Positions 29,166-39,253 are shown, numbered from the stretch's first letter. The stretch is 64,000 nt of DNA from Shewanella oneidensis MR-1 (GCF_000146165.2 NC_004347.2:3382790-3446789), one strand, 5' to 3'. Translations and numbers: made by a program. Notes: generated by a model from the letters alone, not told the origin.

Positions 29166-29347
29166 TAGATACCTAGCAAACAAATGCTTTATAGCTCAAG
29201 CAAGGTACCAGCCTATTAGTGTCAATTTTTTGCTGGAACATATTTTGCTAAGTCCTAACAACACTTGCTCAGACAATGAATGAAGTGACATTATGCTGGC
29301 GTTTCATCCTTTTAATCGCTCAGTTGTTCGCTCTACTCGAGGAAAAC

Positions 29348-31816
29348 ATGCAACTACAAGCCCACATTTTGAATAACTTTGCGATCAGTCGCTTTAACGA
29401 ATACTACTTACCTAGTATTAACCGCCACACCTTTGAGGGTATTGACTCTAAAACCTTATACAATCGTCGTTTCAGACAATCGTTTTCTCAACAAGATAAG
29501 CTGCATATTGTGGTTGGAATGGATTCTGGACTACTGGCCAACTACGTGTTGGAGCAGGATCTCCCCATCGGCAGCAAATTTATTTTTGTTGAATTAGATG
29601 AAGTCATGCCCTTATTGGTCATCGATATCCCCGCAGACAAACAATCTGCAATCAGTATTGTTAATGAGGCCAGTTTTATTGAGTTAATGGAGCAAGATGA
29701 CATAAAAGTCTTTTTAATCAAAGGCCAATATGAAATCCATCAATCCTTAGGCGTTGCATCCCAGCACTTAGATGTCTATATTGCCTTATTCAATCGCATC
29801 GAAACCAAAGTCCAAGATGATTATTTCACCCATAGGATCGGTTTTACCCAAAAAATCTTTTTCCAAACCCAGCTTGAAAATATTGCCGATAATCAAACAC
29901 CAGCCAAAATACTACGGAATACATTTAGCGGAAAAACCTGCTTAGTCATTGCTGGCGGTCCTTCTCTTGACGAACATATCGATTGGATAAAACACAATAA
30001 CGACAATTTATTTATTATCGCCGTTTCACGCATCGCGGGAAAATTGGCCGATAATGGCATATCCGTAGACATAATTACCTGCGTCGACCCTCAGGATTTT
30101 AGTTTCGACGTAAGCCGTGACATGTTTAAATTAAGCCACCAAACCTTGCTGGTAAATTCCTATCACGTTAGCCATAAAATCCTCTCCCAATGGAATGGCC
30201 CTAAAGCCTATTTGGGCCAACGCTATCCTTGGAGTGGCAAGCATGATCATGACAATATCATCACCGTAGGCCCAACGGTCACCAACAGCTCAATACGCCT
30301 TGCTATCGAAATGGGCTTTACTACCCTATTGCTAAGTGGTGTCGATTATTGCTATTCAAAATCCGGTTATAGTCATGCAAAAGGTACGGTTGAAGCCAGC
30401 ATTGGTCCAAGTCTAGGCCGTAATAATAAATGGGTTGAAACCTACGCTGGTCAGCCAGCTGAAACTCCTATTCAGCTCATTCATGCAATGGAATCCCTTG
30501 CTGAGGAGGCCAAGACCTATCCTGATATTAGCTTTATTAATCTATCAATTAATGCAGCTAAAATTGAGGGTATTGTTCACATGCCAACAACGGCAATAGT
30601 GCTTTCATCCTTTACAGATAAATCCGTCATTGAGGTGATCAACGAGGCTACTCCCGATACTGAGGATGACTTAAACTCAGCAATACAAGAGTGCAGTAAA
30701 GCCATTAGCCAATTAGAAACATTAAGGCAGCTAACTAAAAAAGCACTTACGCTTACAAAAACACTGAATGAGGATCCGCAGGATTCCTGCTTAACGCTGG
30801 ATAAAATCAACCAAATAGAAGAAGAGATTAATCTTCACTACGCCACACTGTCTCGGTTGATTAAAACCTACGGTTATTATGAGTTCTCACATTTTCTCAC
30901 TGCAAGAAATACCGATAGTTGGACACAAACCCATATCAATGAAATGACGCTAAACTATTATGAAGCCTTCAATACGATATGCCATGATATTTTAGAACTC
31001 GCTAAAAAATCCTATGACAACCTTCAATTTCGACAACTCGAATTAAATTCCACCTCATTAACACCGCTTGCGCCCATTTGGTTGAAAAAAACTCAATCAG
31101 GCCGTGTTTATATTTGGGATAAATACCATAAACATCCTACATTATCTGAATCCGAGCAGGTGATATGGAATGAATTAACAGAACAATTTTCTCAGGATAT
31201 TACCCTAGTAAGCCCAGTCTATGTTGAGGCATTAAATAAGGCGTCTACTGCGGAAAATATCTACACAAAAATCATGACGCTTTACGCCATGAGAAACAAT
31301 CAAGGTCTATCGATAACAGTAGAAAACTTACTGCCATTCGTCGATGGCAATCCAGAATTGCAAAGACTGTATCACTTGGCTCTCGCGTTACAACTCAGCC
31401 TAGAGCAGCAGTATCAGCAAGCCTTAGATGCACTATTAGCATTACCTGAAGATCTCTGTACTGAGATGGAATTAAAACACATTATTTTGCTTGCGCTCAA
31501 ACTTGAAAAACTCGATCTCGCCGAGTCAACCCTTGTCAAAATTTTGGCCTACAGTGACGAGTATATGCCGCAATATGCGCATATCCTTAAGCTATGCGGG
31601 AAAATTCAAGAGTCAGTCAACGTCTATCTAGACTACTTAAAAAAGTATGCATCAGACACCCAAACGTGGATAAAACTTGGCTTATTTATGATTGAACTTG
31701 GCCAAGCTGAAGGCGCACACACTGCGTTTAGCAATGCCCTCAATGCCGATCCGAGCAATCAAGTAGCACAACACTACGTGGCAGAACTCACCCGAATCAT
31801 GGCTGAAGCACAATAA
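29348..31816 (+). CDS. maf: Maf motility-associated flagellin glycosyltransferase (DUF115 plus TPR-like tail)
   Basis: Maf proteins transfer activated nonulosonic acids to serines or threonines of flagellin in the cytoplasm before export. 822 residues from ATG 29348 (MQLQAHILNN), with GAGGA ahead; 24 further in-frame codons upstream look unrelated. A DUF115/GT core spans roughly 200-440 (CLVIAGGPSLDEHIDWIKHN; DIITCVDPQDF; LLLSGVDYCYSKSGYSHAKG). A long helical tail follows, with TPR-like repeats in the last ~130 residues (YAHILKLCGKIQESVNVYLDYLKK; LGQAEGAHTAFSNALNADPSN). The IS element lies 180 bases upstream and may have displaced its native promoter. Confidence 0.9.
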   Translation: MQLQAHILNNFAISRFNEYYLPSINRHTFEGIDSKTLYNRRFRQSFSQQDKLHIVVGMDSGLLANYVLEQDLPIGSKFIFVELDEVMPLLVIDIPADKQSAISIVNEASFIELMEQDDIKVFLIKGQYEIHQSLGVASQHLDVYIALFNRIETKVQDDYFTHRIGFTQKIFFQTQLENIADNQTPAKILRNTFSGKTCLVIAGGPSLDEHIDWIKHNNDNLFIIAVSRIAGKLADNGISVDIITCVDPQDFSFDVSRDMFKLSHQTLLVNSYHVSHKILSQWNGPKAYLGQRYPWSGKHDHDNIITVGPTVTNSSIRLAIEMGFTTLLLSGVDYCYSKSGYSHAKGTVEASIGPSLGRNNKWVETYAGQPAETPIQLIHAMESLAEEAKTYPDISFINLSINAAKIEGIVHMPTTAIVLSSFTDKSVIEVINEATPDTEDDLNSAIQECSKAISQLETLRQLTKKALTLTKTLNEDPQDSCLTLDKINQIEEEINLHYATLSRLIKTYGYYEFSHFLTARNTDSWTQTHINEMTLNYYEAFNTICHDILELAKKSYDNLQFRQLELNSTSLTPLAPIWLKKTQSGRVYIWDKYHKHPTLSESEQVIWNELTEQFSQDITLVSPVYVEALNKASTAENIYTKIMTLYAMRNNQGLSITVENLLPFVDGNPELQRLYHLALALQLSLEQQYQQALDALLALPEDLCTEMELKHIILLALKLEKLDLAESTLVKILAYSDEYMPQYAHILKLCGKIQESVNVYLDYLKKYASDTQTWIKLGLFMIELGQAEGAHTAFSNALNADPSNQVAQHYVAELTRIMAEAQ

Positions 31817-31921
31817 TTAAAGATACCGAGCGGTAATATCTCCGCTCGGTGGTTTTATTATTTATTCCTCAGACCTTATAATGAGCCCGTTTTAGTCTTG
31901 TCATTTGCTAGGAGATTTTGT

Positions 31922-32401
31922 TTGTCACATACCTATATACCTTTAGACACCTATCGCCGTAAGTGGATTTTTAACCACAAAGACTTACCTGTAAGCGATG
32001 AAGACAAAACTTGTATCCTGCCATTAACGGATAAAAGTGCCATGCTGGTGTGGAATCAGTGGATTAGCAATAAGAGCAGCCGCGCCGAGCAATTTACTAA
32101 AGGGGATTGGGCGGCTAAAGCCGATGCATGGACACAAACAGATCATTGGCAAAGCGCATGGGATAGCGAGGATAACAGCCTACCCGAAATGTTAGCCGAG
32201 TTTATACAATGGCCTGAGGATACCCCTGTCTTTTTTTGCTATGAAAAATATCAGGTGATTGAAACTCGTTGGGATGTGTTTGTCCGCAATTGGAAGTGCT
32301 TTTTGTTCTTTGATGATGGTCCAATTCTGATCTCTCCAAAACAAAAACAAGCAGTCATGTTTGAACAGAACGGCCAATATAAATTAGGTGTTCGTGGCTA
32401 A
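31922..32401 (+). CDS. DUF2947 family protein (TTG start)
   Basis: 159 residues, cytoplasmic, recognised as a DUF2947-type protein of unknown function known from Shewanella and Vibrio (TYIPLDTYRRKWIFNHKDLPVSDED; WDVFVRNWKCFLFFDDGPILISPK). Start chosen at TTG 31922 because AGGAG lies 7 bases upstream; the 8 codons upstream of it include that ribosome-binding site and are unlikely to be translated. Stands alone 106 bases after maf. Rich in Trp and acidic residues; no function is inferred. Confidence 0.78.
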   Translation: MSHTYIPLDTYRRKWIFNHKDLPVSDEDKTCILPLTDKSAMLVWNQWISNKSSRAEQFTKGDWAAKADAWTQTDHWQSAWDSEDNSLPEMLAEFIQWPEDTPVFFCYEKYQVIETRWDVFVRNWKCFLFFDDGPILISPKQKQAVMFEQNGQYKLGVRG

Positions 32402-32676
32402 TCTTTAGCTGAGTTGAGAGCAACCAGAGCGCAGTAGCAATCCATCGAAACGGCTTTCGTTCTCGTTTTAAGATAAGCCTTCTATCTCTTTGTATCGATA
32501 AAAGCTGTTAGATCGTATCGTTTTAGTCCCAATCGCGCGATAGCGTTAACAAATTTGGCTATCGCTCCCCTTTTGTTTCGATTAGTATCGTTGCCGCAAT
32601 CAGCCGATTAATCCAGTTGGAGACTCTACTATTTTAATTCTCTCAACTGATATAACAAAAAAATATGAGGTGTATG

Positions 32677-33237
32677 ATGAAGTTACTCTCAACTCTGACG
32701 CTTACCACTGCTTTACTTTTCCCACTACTGACTCACGCTAAAGAGGTTTCCGGAGTCCAAGTTGCTGACAGTATCACGCTCGATGCTCAGACACTGCAAT
32801 TAAATGGCGTGGGGGTACGTAGCAAATTTTTTATGGATTTGTATGTGGGGAGTCTGTACGTGCCAACCCACAGCAACACCACCGCCGAAGTAATCAATGC
32901 TCCGATAGCCGCGATTCGTCTCAATATCACCTCAGGAATGATCACCTCAGAGAAAATGCGTGATGCAATCATCGAAGGATTTGAGTATGCCACGGCCGAT
33001 AATACCACGGATATTCAGCCTCAAATTGATACTTTTATGGCGCTATTTAAGGATGAAATTAAACAAGGCGACCAATTTACCTTAGTCGCCAACAAAAGCC
33101 GTGGTGTTACCGCCTATAAAAACGGTCAAGAACAAGCCACGATTGAAGGGGAAATGTTCCGCCAAGCCTTACTCAAGATTTGGTTAGGTGAAAAACCTGC
33201 CCAGGCAAGCCTCAAAGAAGCCATGCTGGGCCAATAA
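32677..33237 (+). CDS. Chalcone-isomerase-like periplasmic protein
   Basis: 186 residues with a signal peptide (MKLLSTLTLTTALLFPLLTHA) and the bacterial chalcone-isomerase-like domain (LNGVGVRSKFFMDLYVGSLYVP; SGMITSEKMRDAIIEGFEYA; GEKPAQASLKEAMLG). In bacteria this fold is mostly a periplasmic lipid- or fatty-acid-binding protein and is not a flavonoid enzyme; no substrate can be given. ATG 32677 has GAGG 6 bases ahead. Its stop codon abuts the stop of the convergent barrel gene with no gap. Confidence 0.82.
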   Translation: MKLLSTLTLTTALLFPLLTHAKEVSGVQVADSITLDAQTLQLNGVGVRSKFFMDLYVGSLYVPTHSNTTAEVINAPIAAIRLNITSGMITSEKMRDAIIEGFEYATADNTTDIQPQIDTFMALFKDEIKQGDQFTLVANKSRGVTAYKNGQEQATIEGEMFRQALLKIWLGEKPAQASLKEAMLGQ

Positions 33238-34173
33238 TCAAAATCTGAACTCGAGATCCAAGGCCGCTGCGCCTTGGTTATCGAGATCAAGCGCTGCTTC
33301 ATCGGTCACTTCTAATTCGCCGTTAAAGTAATAGCCCGCGTAGAGATTTAACGCGATTGCGGGTGTAACACGCCAACCGGCTCGCAGATAGCTCACCCAT
33401 TCATTGGTTTCGACTACCGTTTCATCATCGGCAATTAAAAATCGCTCCGTACGGCGCGAATTCCCCAGACCCACGTTCCAAGCGGGATTGAACTGATAAC
33501 TGAGTTCCAATCCTGCTGGCCCACTAAACCCAGCTTGGAAAGGGTTTGCTAGACGCCAGCGGTCATTGATCTGCCAGCTCACAGCAAGGTAAGGCAAAGT
33601 GCGCACTTCATCTATGTCGTTCAAGTAAGCCACACCAACACCTAGCATGTTTCCCGACTCAAAGGCATACATTGCTGATGCAACCACACCATAACTCTGT
33701 GCATTACTGGCGGACGCGGTATCGGCATAAGCATATTGGATTTGTGGCGAGAACATAAATGACCAATGCTTATCCATCCGATAATTAACAGATACGCTCG
33801 CACGGTAGCGGTCAATATTTTCCCAAGAGGCACCCGCATCACTAAACAACGCCGCCGTATTATTGGCGCCTGTTAAACGAATATTACGCCAATCGTAGTC
33901 AAGTCTGTCGTAGCCAAGTCTCATCCCAACGGACCATTGTTTACTCAAGGGCATAGTAACGCCAGCGTTAAGTAACAGGCTATCCCGCTGCAACTCTGTC
34001 TCACCATTGGCTACGTTGGCACTCTGGGTACTAATTTGCGATACGCTAACCTTAAAAGGCTTATATTCCTGACGAGGCTCTGCTGCGAAAACGGAGTAAC
34101 TCAACAAAGGCATCAACCCTATGCACACTATGCTAGGGTTAATATTGACTCGTGAATGAAGTGGTTTAGCCAC
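33238..34173 (-). CDS. Outer-membrane beta-barrel protein (DUF6268-like)
   Basis: 311 residues. An unusually long N-region before the signal core (MAKPLHSRVNINPSIVCIGLMPLLSYSVFA) leads into alternating polar/apolar strands ending in Phe (ALDLEFRF), the pattern of an outer-membrane barrel. Repeats such as WSVGMRLGYDRLDYDWRNI and WSFMFSPQIQYAYAD support this. It resembles DUF6268-type barrels; the cargo is unknown. Convergent with, and immediately adjacent to, the chalcone-isomerase-like gene. Confidence 0.75.
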   Translation of the reverse strand: MAKPLHSRVNINPSIVCIGLMPLLSYSVFAAEPRQEYKPFKVSVSQISTQSANVANGETELQRDSLLLNAGVTMPLSKQWSVGMRLGYDRLDYDWRNIRLTGANNTAALFSDAGASWENIDRYRASVSVNYRMDKHWSFMFSPQIQYAYADTASASNAQSYGVVASAMYAFESGNMLGVGVAYLNDIDEVRTLPYLAVSWQINDRWRLANPFQAGFSGPAGLELSYQFNPAWNVGLGNSRRTERFLIADDETVVETNEWVSYLRAGWRVTPAIALNLYAGYYFNGELEVTDEAALDLDNQGAAALDLEFRF

Positions 34174-34288
34174 GACTGCTCCTTGCGTTACTGGTTAAAT
34201 GATATGTTGCGCATAATACGCGTTACCCAAGACAAAAGTTCATTCTTAATCGAATAAGATACAAACTGATACCTTAACGCCACTTTAG

Positions 34289-34909
34289 TTAAACACGATA
34301 AGCTTTTAGGAACATTTCTGCACAACCGCGAATATACTGTTCACGTTCTCCCACTAAGTTATCTGCCTCCAGCCCAAGCTCTAACCTTAGTTTTAGCTCA
34401 CCAAATAGCATCAAACACAAACGTACTGCACAGTGGTGTGGCTGAGTAAATCGATAGCGTCCAAGTGCTTCTACCGCGACTAAATAATCGGCCATTAACC
34501 CCACAATATGCTTAGGTCCAGCCTCAAAAAATAAGCGTGAGACTTCAGGATGGCTTTCCGATTGTGCCACACAGGCTTTAAACACCGTTATCGCCTCAGG
34601 GCTGACAATCATCTCGCCAAATTGCAAGGCAAACTCGGTAATGGTGGCTTCGGGTTGGCTTGGATCACTCAGCAAGTCATCATTTAAATTGTGACCCACG
34701 CATTTAGATTCAATCGCCGCCACAAACAGCTCATCTTTACTGCCATAGTGGGAATAAACGGTTTGCTTAGAAACGCCCGCTAATTTAGCGACTTCATCCA
34801 TACTGGTATGGGGAAAACCTTGACGGCAAAACAAATCAATCGCCGCTACCAGCACTTGCTGCTTCTTTTGCTCACTTCGGCTCAAGGGGATATCAGAAGG
34901 CTGCGTCAT
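34289..34909 (-). CDS. TetR-family regulator of the RND pump
   Basis: 206 residues. The N-terminal helix-turn-helix is clear: AAIDLFCRQGFPHTSMDEVAKLAGVSKQTVYSHYGSKDELFVAAI. The C-terminal ligand domain resembles AefR/AcrR-type (TVFKACVAQSESHPEVSRLFFEAGP). ATG 34909 is used; a TTG four codons upstream is possible. It diverges from the efflux pair, and two 9-4-9 palindromes lie between them, so it probably represses both itself and the pump until a toxic ligand binds. Confidence 0.9.
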   Translation of the reverse strand: MTQPSDIPLSRSEQKKQQVLVAAIDLFCRQGFPHTSMDEVAKLAGVSKQTVYSHYGSKDELFVAAIESKCVGHNLNDDLLSDPSQPEATITEFALQFGEMIVSPEAITVFKACVAQSESHPEVSRLFFEAGPKHIVGLMADYLVAVEALGRYRFTQPHHCAVRLCLMLFGELKLRLELGLEADNLVGEREQYIRGCAEMFLKAYRV

Positions 34910-34956
34910 ATCATTACTCAAAAATCAATATCATTAATTCGTCTTAGTTAAGCACA

Positions 34957-34978
34957 AAATGGACTAGACAGTCCAGTT
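34957..34978. promoter_or_regulatory. Operator 1 (TetR-type palindrome)
   Basis: AAATGGACT, 4 bases, AGTCCAGTT: a 9-4-9 palindrome with one mismatch in the arms. Same architecture and similar sequence as operator 2, centre-to-centre distance 28 bp. Confidence 0.7.
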
Positions 34979-34984
34979 TCGCGC

Positions 34985-35006
34985 AACTAGACTAGCAAGT
35001 CTAGTT
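34985..35006. promoter_or_regulatory. Operator 2 (TetR-type palindrome)
   Basis: AACTAGACT, 4 bases, AGTCTAGTT: a perfect 9-4-9 palindrome. It ends 40 bases before the adaptor start and shares the half-site core with operator 1. Confidence 0.75.
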
Positions 35007-35045
35007 ACATAAAATTAACCTAACGCTTACAGAGTAAGGATTGTG

Positions 35046-36170
35046 ATGGACATAGCTGCCCGACGTTCTTGGCGTGAATTCGCCCTTTGTGTGATTGCCG
35101 CGACCACCTTAACCGCCTGCCAAAAAGAAGTCACTGAGCATGCCACCACAGCTCAGTTACAAAATGTCATCACCGCGCCTTTACGCTTATCGCCAAGTTA
35201 TCAAAGTGAGCAAGTGTTCACTGGCACCATTCGCGCTGGTAACACGACAGGGGTTGGCTTTGAACTATCAGGAAAATTAAGTGAACTGAATGTCGATAGT
35301 GGAGCCAACGTCCACCAAGGGCAGGTTTTAGCCAAACTTGATACTCGCTTGCTTGAAGCCGAGCGCCAAGAAATCCAAGCAAGCTTAGCGCAAACTCAAG
35401 CTGATGTTGACCTTGCCACAAGCACGCTTAAGCGTAATCTAGAACTGAAAAAATCCGGTTATGTCTCAGAACAATTGCTCGATGAAACTCAAACCCAACT
35501 CGCCAGCCTAGAAGCGGCTAAAAAACGCCTGCTCGCCTCGCAGCATGCCAATCAACTTAAACTCGACAAATCACACTTACTCGCCCCCTTTGATGGCATC
35601 ATCAGTCAGCGCCAACATAATTTAGGGGAAGTGGTTGCCGCGGGTAGCCCAGCCTTTACCTTAGTTGGCAGTATGAATACCGAGGCCTATATCGGTGTTC
35701 CCGTCGCCATTGCTAACCAATTCTCCACTGGCCAAAATGTCAAGGTTAGTGTACATAATCAGCCATTTACGGCAAAAATTGCGGGAATGAGTGCCGAAGT
35801 AAATCCCATTAGCCGCACTGTTCAATTGCGGATCAGTCTACCTGAACACGCCAAAGTGATTAATGGGGAAATAGCCTATTTACATCAACAACAAACCGTT
35901 GAACAAGCGGGTTATTGGGTACCGATTTCAGCACTGATTGATGGTATTCGAGGGCGCTGGAATATCTATGTGGCGGCTCAAAATTCAACAACCAAATCGT
36001 CAGATATCACTCAACGCCACATCGAGCGACGCGATGTCGATATCCTCTACACCACGCAGGATATGGCTTATATCCAAGGTGCTATTAAAGGCGACGAACA
36101 CTATGTGACTCAAGGTCTACATAAGTTAGTCGTTGGCCAAGCCGTTTCCACACTCGCGACGACGAGGTAA
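35046..36170 (+). CDS. RND efflux membrane-fusion (adaptor) lipoprotein
   Basis: 374 residues. A lipoprotein signal (REFALCVIAATTLTACQK) anchors it in the inner membrane. Biotinyl-lipoyl halves are seen in GVGFELSGKLSELNVDSGANVHQGQVLAKLD and SHLLAPFDGIISQRQHNLGEVV, with a coiled-coil hairpin between (AERQEIQASLAQTQADVDLATSTLKRN) and beta-barrel sequence afterwards. It bridges the RND permease to an outer-membrane channel. ATG 35046 has AAGGA 5 bases upstream. Overlaps the permease start by one base (TAATG). No outer-membrane factor gene is adjacent, so a TolC-like channel from elsewhere is expected. Confidence 0.93.
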   Translation: MDIAARRSWREFALCVIAATTLTACQKEVTEHATTAQLQNVITAPLRLSPSYQSEQVFTGTIRAGNTTGVGFELSGKLSELNVDSGANVHQGQVLAKLDTRLLEAERQEIQASLAQTQADVDLATSTLKRNLELKKSGYVSEQLLDETQTQLASLEAAKKRLLASQHANQLKLDKSHLLAPFDGIISQRQHNLGEVVAAGSPAFTLVGSMNTEAYIGVPVAIANQFSTGQNVKVSVHNQPFTAKIAGMSAEVNPISRTVQLRISLPEHAKVINGEIAYLHQQQTVEQAGYWVPISALIDGIRGRWNIYVAAQNSTTKSSDITQRHIERRDVDILYTTQDMAYIQGAIKGDEHYVTQGLHKLVVGQAVSTLATTR

Positions 36171-39100
36171 TGATGATTAAAGCCTTTGTCGAAAATGGCC
36201 GCCTAGTCAGCCTAGTGATCGCCTTGCTTTTAGTTGCCGGATTTGGGGCTATGTCCAGCTTGCCACGCACAGAAGATCCGCATATCACCAACCGCTTTGC
36301 CTCGGTGATAACCCCGTATCCAGGCGCATCCGCCGAGCGGGTAGAGGCATTAGTCACTGAAGTATTAGAAAACCAGTTACGCCGCCTTGAGGAAATAAAG
36401 CTGATTCAATCGACCTCAAGACCCGGTATTTCTGTGATTCAATTAGAACTCAAAGACACGGTAACAGATACCGATCCTGTGTGGTCTAGGGCGCGGGATC
36501 TGCTTGCTGACGCGAGAAACAGCCTACCCGATGATATACAAACACCCACCTTAGATGACCAAGTAGGCTACGCCTACACCGCCATTTTAAGTCTAGTGTG
36601 GAACGATAGCAGTCAACCTCGGGTTGATATGCTTAATCGCTACGCCAAAGAATTACAAAGCAGACTCAGACTCTTAGCCGGGACGGACTTCGTCAAACTC
36701 TATGGCGCGCCTGAAGAAGAAATTCTCGTGCAACTTGATGGTTATAAGATGAGTCAGTTGCAGCTGACTCCGGGGACTATCGCCAACATTCTGCGCAGCG
36801 CTGACAGCAAAATTGCGGCGGGTGAGATTAATAACAATCATTTTCGTGCATTAGTCGAAGTATCTGGTGAACTCGATTCCCAAAGCCGTATTCGCCAAGT
36901 GCCACTTAAAGTGGATAGCGATGGGCAGATCATTCGCTTGGGCGATATTGCGACAATCAGCCGTCAACCTAAAAGCCCTGCAGACAGTATCGGCCTCGTC
37001 GATGGCGAGCAAGGTGTTTTTGTCGCGGCACGTATGCTCAACAATACTCGCGTCGATATCTGGCAGGGACAAGTCAAGCAGTTGGTCGATGAATTCAATA
37101 TCGATCTACCCGCAAATATCAAAGTGGAATGGTTATTAGAGCAAAATAGTTACACCAGTGAACGGCTTGGTGGACTCGTTATCAACCTCATACAAGGGTT
37201 TGTGATTATTCTCAGCGTGTTACTGCTGACCCTAGGGCTGAGAAATGCCGTCATTGTTGCCATATCCCTCCCCTTAACCGCCCTGTTTACCTTAGCCTGC
37301 ATGAAATACATCGGCTTACCCATTCATCAAATGTCAGTCACCGGTTTAGTGGTAGCCCTTGGGATCATGGTGGACAATGCCATTGTGATTGTCGATGCCA
37401 TCGCCCAGCGCCGCCAACAGGGCATGAGTCGCCTAAACGCAGTGACTGAGGCCTTACATCACCTATGGTTACCCTTAGCCGGCTCAACGATTACCACCAT
37501 TTTAGCCTTTGCTCCCATCGTACTAATGCCGGGCGCAACAGGAGAGTTTGTCGGTGGCATTGCGATGGCGGTAATGTTTGCACTGTTTGGTTCCTATTTA
37601 ATTTCCCATACTTTGATTGCGGGACTCGCGGGACGTTTTAGCCTTGAAGGTAAAAATCCTATTTGGTATCAGCATGGGATCAATTTGCCTTTAGTAAGTG
37701 GTTACTTTCAAGCAAGCCTAAGGTTTGCCTTAAACCGCCCACGGCTCAGCGCCATATTAATCGGCACCATTCCGCTGTTAGGTTTTTATGCATCAGGGAA
37801 AATGACCGAACAATTCTTCCCACCATCGGATCGGGATATGTTCCAAATTGAGCTATATCTCGCGCCCCACGTCAGTCTAGAAAATACGCTAAGCCAAGTG
37901 TATTTGATGGATAAGCAATTGCATCAAATCGAAGGCATTACCCAAGTCGATTGGGTTGTCGGGGGAAATACGCCTTCGTTTTATTACAATTTAACCCAGC
38001 GCCAACAAGGCGCTACCAACTATGCACAGGCAATGATAAAAACCATCGATTTTGAGCGTGCCAACGCGCTTATACCTGTACTGCAACAACGTTTCGATAA
38101 AGCCTTTCCTGAAGCTCAGGTGCTGGTGCGCAAATTAGAGCAAGGCCCCCCCTTTAATGCACCAGTCGAGTTGATGATATTCGGCCCTGATCTGGAAACA
38201 TTACGTACACTCGGTGATGAAATCCGTCATATTTTGGCCGCGACACCCGATGTGATCCACACCCGCGCAACCTTAAGTGCAGGGTCACCAAAGGTATTGC
38301 TGCAGGTGAATGAAGATGCGAGTTTAATCAGCGGACTAAGCCTGACGAATATCGCCAGACAAGTCCAAATGTCAACGACCGGAGTGATAGGTGGCAGCGT
38401 GTTAGAACAAACCGAGTCATTACCTATACGCGTGCGTTTAGGCGAGAATAGCCGTGAGCAAGCGAGCCGCTTATCGGAAATTCAACTGATGACACCTTCT
38501 GGCACCGCCGTCCCGTTATCTGCACTTTCACATAATGAGGTACAGGTAAGCCGTGGGGCGATACCAAGACGCAATGGCCAACGGGTCAATACCATCGAAG
38601 CCTATATCGTCAGTGGTGTATTACCCGCCCAAGTCTTAAATGATGTTAAAGATAAAGTGGCCGCAATCAAACTGCCGGCAGGCTATCGGATTGAAATTGG
38701 CGGAGAAAGCGCTAAACGCAATGAAGCGATAGGTAACCTACTGTCAAATATCATTTTAGTGGTCACCTTATTACTAGCAACCGTGGTGTTATCCTTTAAT
38801 TCCTTTAGGCTCACGGCCATTATTTTACTCAGCGCATTACAGTCGGCAGGACTGGGGCTACTTGCAGTATTTGTGTTTGGTTATCCCTTTGGCTTCCCCG
38901 TGATCATTGCGCTGCTAGGTTTAATGGGCCTGGCAATCAACGCTGCCATTGTGATCTTAGCTGAGCTTGAAGAGTTACCAGCGGCAAGAATGGGCGATAA
39001 GGCGGTCATTGTTAGCACAGTGAGCAGTTGCGGCCGTCATATCAGCTCAACCACGATCACCACTGTAGGAGGTTTTATTCCGCTTATTATTGCAGGCGGT

Positions 39101-39253
39101 GGCTTCTGGCCACCCTTTGCGATCGCTATCGCGGGCGGCACCTTGCTGACAACGCTGTTATCACTCGTTTGGGTGCCCACCATGTATCTACTACTGATGA
39201 CAAAGCGCCATTCGACACAAGCAGCGACCTTGTCGCCTCAAATGGCATCATGA
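36170..39253 (+). CDS. RND-family efflux permease
   Basis: 1027 residues, full length for the HAE1/AcrB-type family. N-terminal TM1 (VSLVIALLLVAGFGAMSSL), porter loops, a central TM block (INLIQGFVIILSVLLLTLGLRNAVIVAISLPLTALFTLACM, then VVALGIMVDNAIVIVDAIAQRRQQG with the intramembrane Asp pair region), and the mirrored C-terminal half (ATVVLSFNSFRLTAIILLS; GLMGLAINAAIVILAELEELP). It is driven by proton motive force. Translationally coupled to the adaptor. The substrate range cannot be read from sequence. Its end overlaps the convergent ydcH-like gene by 16 bases. Confidence 0.95.
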   Translation: MMIKAFVENGRLVSLVIALLLVAGFGAMSSLPRTEDPHITNRFASVITPYPGASAERVEALVTEVLENQLRRLEEIKLIQSTSRPGISVIQLELKDTVTDTDPVWSRARDLLADARNSLPDDIQTPTLDDQVGYAYTAILSLVWNDSSQPRVDMLNRYAKELQSRLRLLAGTDFVKLYGAPEEEILVQLDGYKMSQLQLTPGTIANILRSADSKIAAGEINNNHFRALVEVSGELDSQSRIRQVPLKVDSDGQIIRLGDIATISRQPKSPADSIGLVDGEQGVFVAARMLNNTRVDIWQGQVKQLVDEFNIDLPANIKVEWLLEQNSYTSERLGGLVINLIQGFVIILSVLLLTLGLRNAVIVAISLPLTALFTLACMKYIGLPIHQMSVTGLVVALGIMVDNAIVIVDAIAQRRQQGMSRLNAVTEALHHLWLPLAGSTITTILAFAPIVLMPGATGEFVGGIAMAVMFALFGSYLISHTLIAGLAGRFSLEGKNPIWYQHGINLPLVSGYFQASLRFALNRPRLSAILIGTIPLLGFYASGKMTEQFFPPSDRDMFQIELYLAPHVSLENTLSQVYLMDKQLHQIEGITQVDWVVGGNTPSFYYNLTQRQQGATNYAQAMIKTIDFERANALIPVLQQRFDKAFPEAQVLVRKLEQGPPFNAPVELMIFGPDLETLRTLGDEIRHILAATPDVIHTRATLSAGSPKVLLQVNEDASLISGLSLTNIARQVQMSTTGVIGGSVLEQTESLPIRVRLGENSREQASRLSEIQLMTPSGTAVPLSALSHNEVQVSRGAIPRRNGQRVNTIEAYIVSGVLPAQVLNDVKDKVAAIKLPAGYRIEIGGESAKRNEAIGNLLSNIILVVTLLLATVVLSFNSFRLTAIILLSALQSAGLGLLAVFVFGYPFGFPVIIALLGLMGLAINAAIVILAELEELPAARMGDKAVIVSTVSSCGRHISSTTITTVGGFIPLIIAGGGFWPPFAIAIAGGTLLTTLLSLVWVPTMYLLLMTKRHSTQAATLSPQMAS

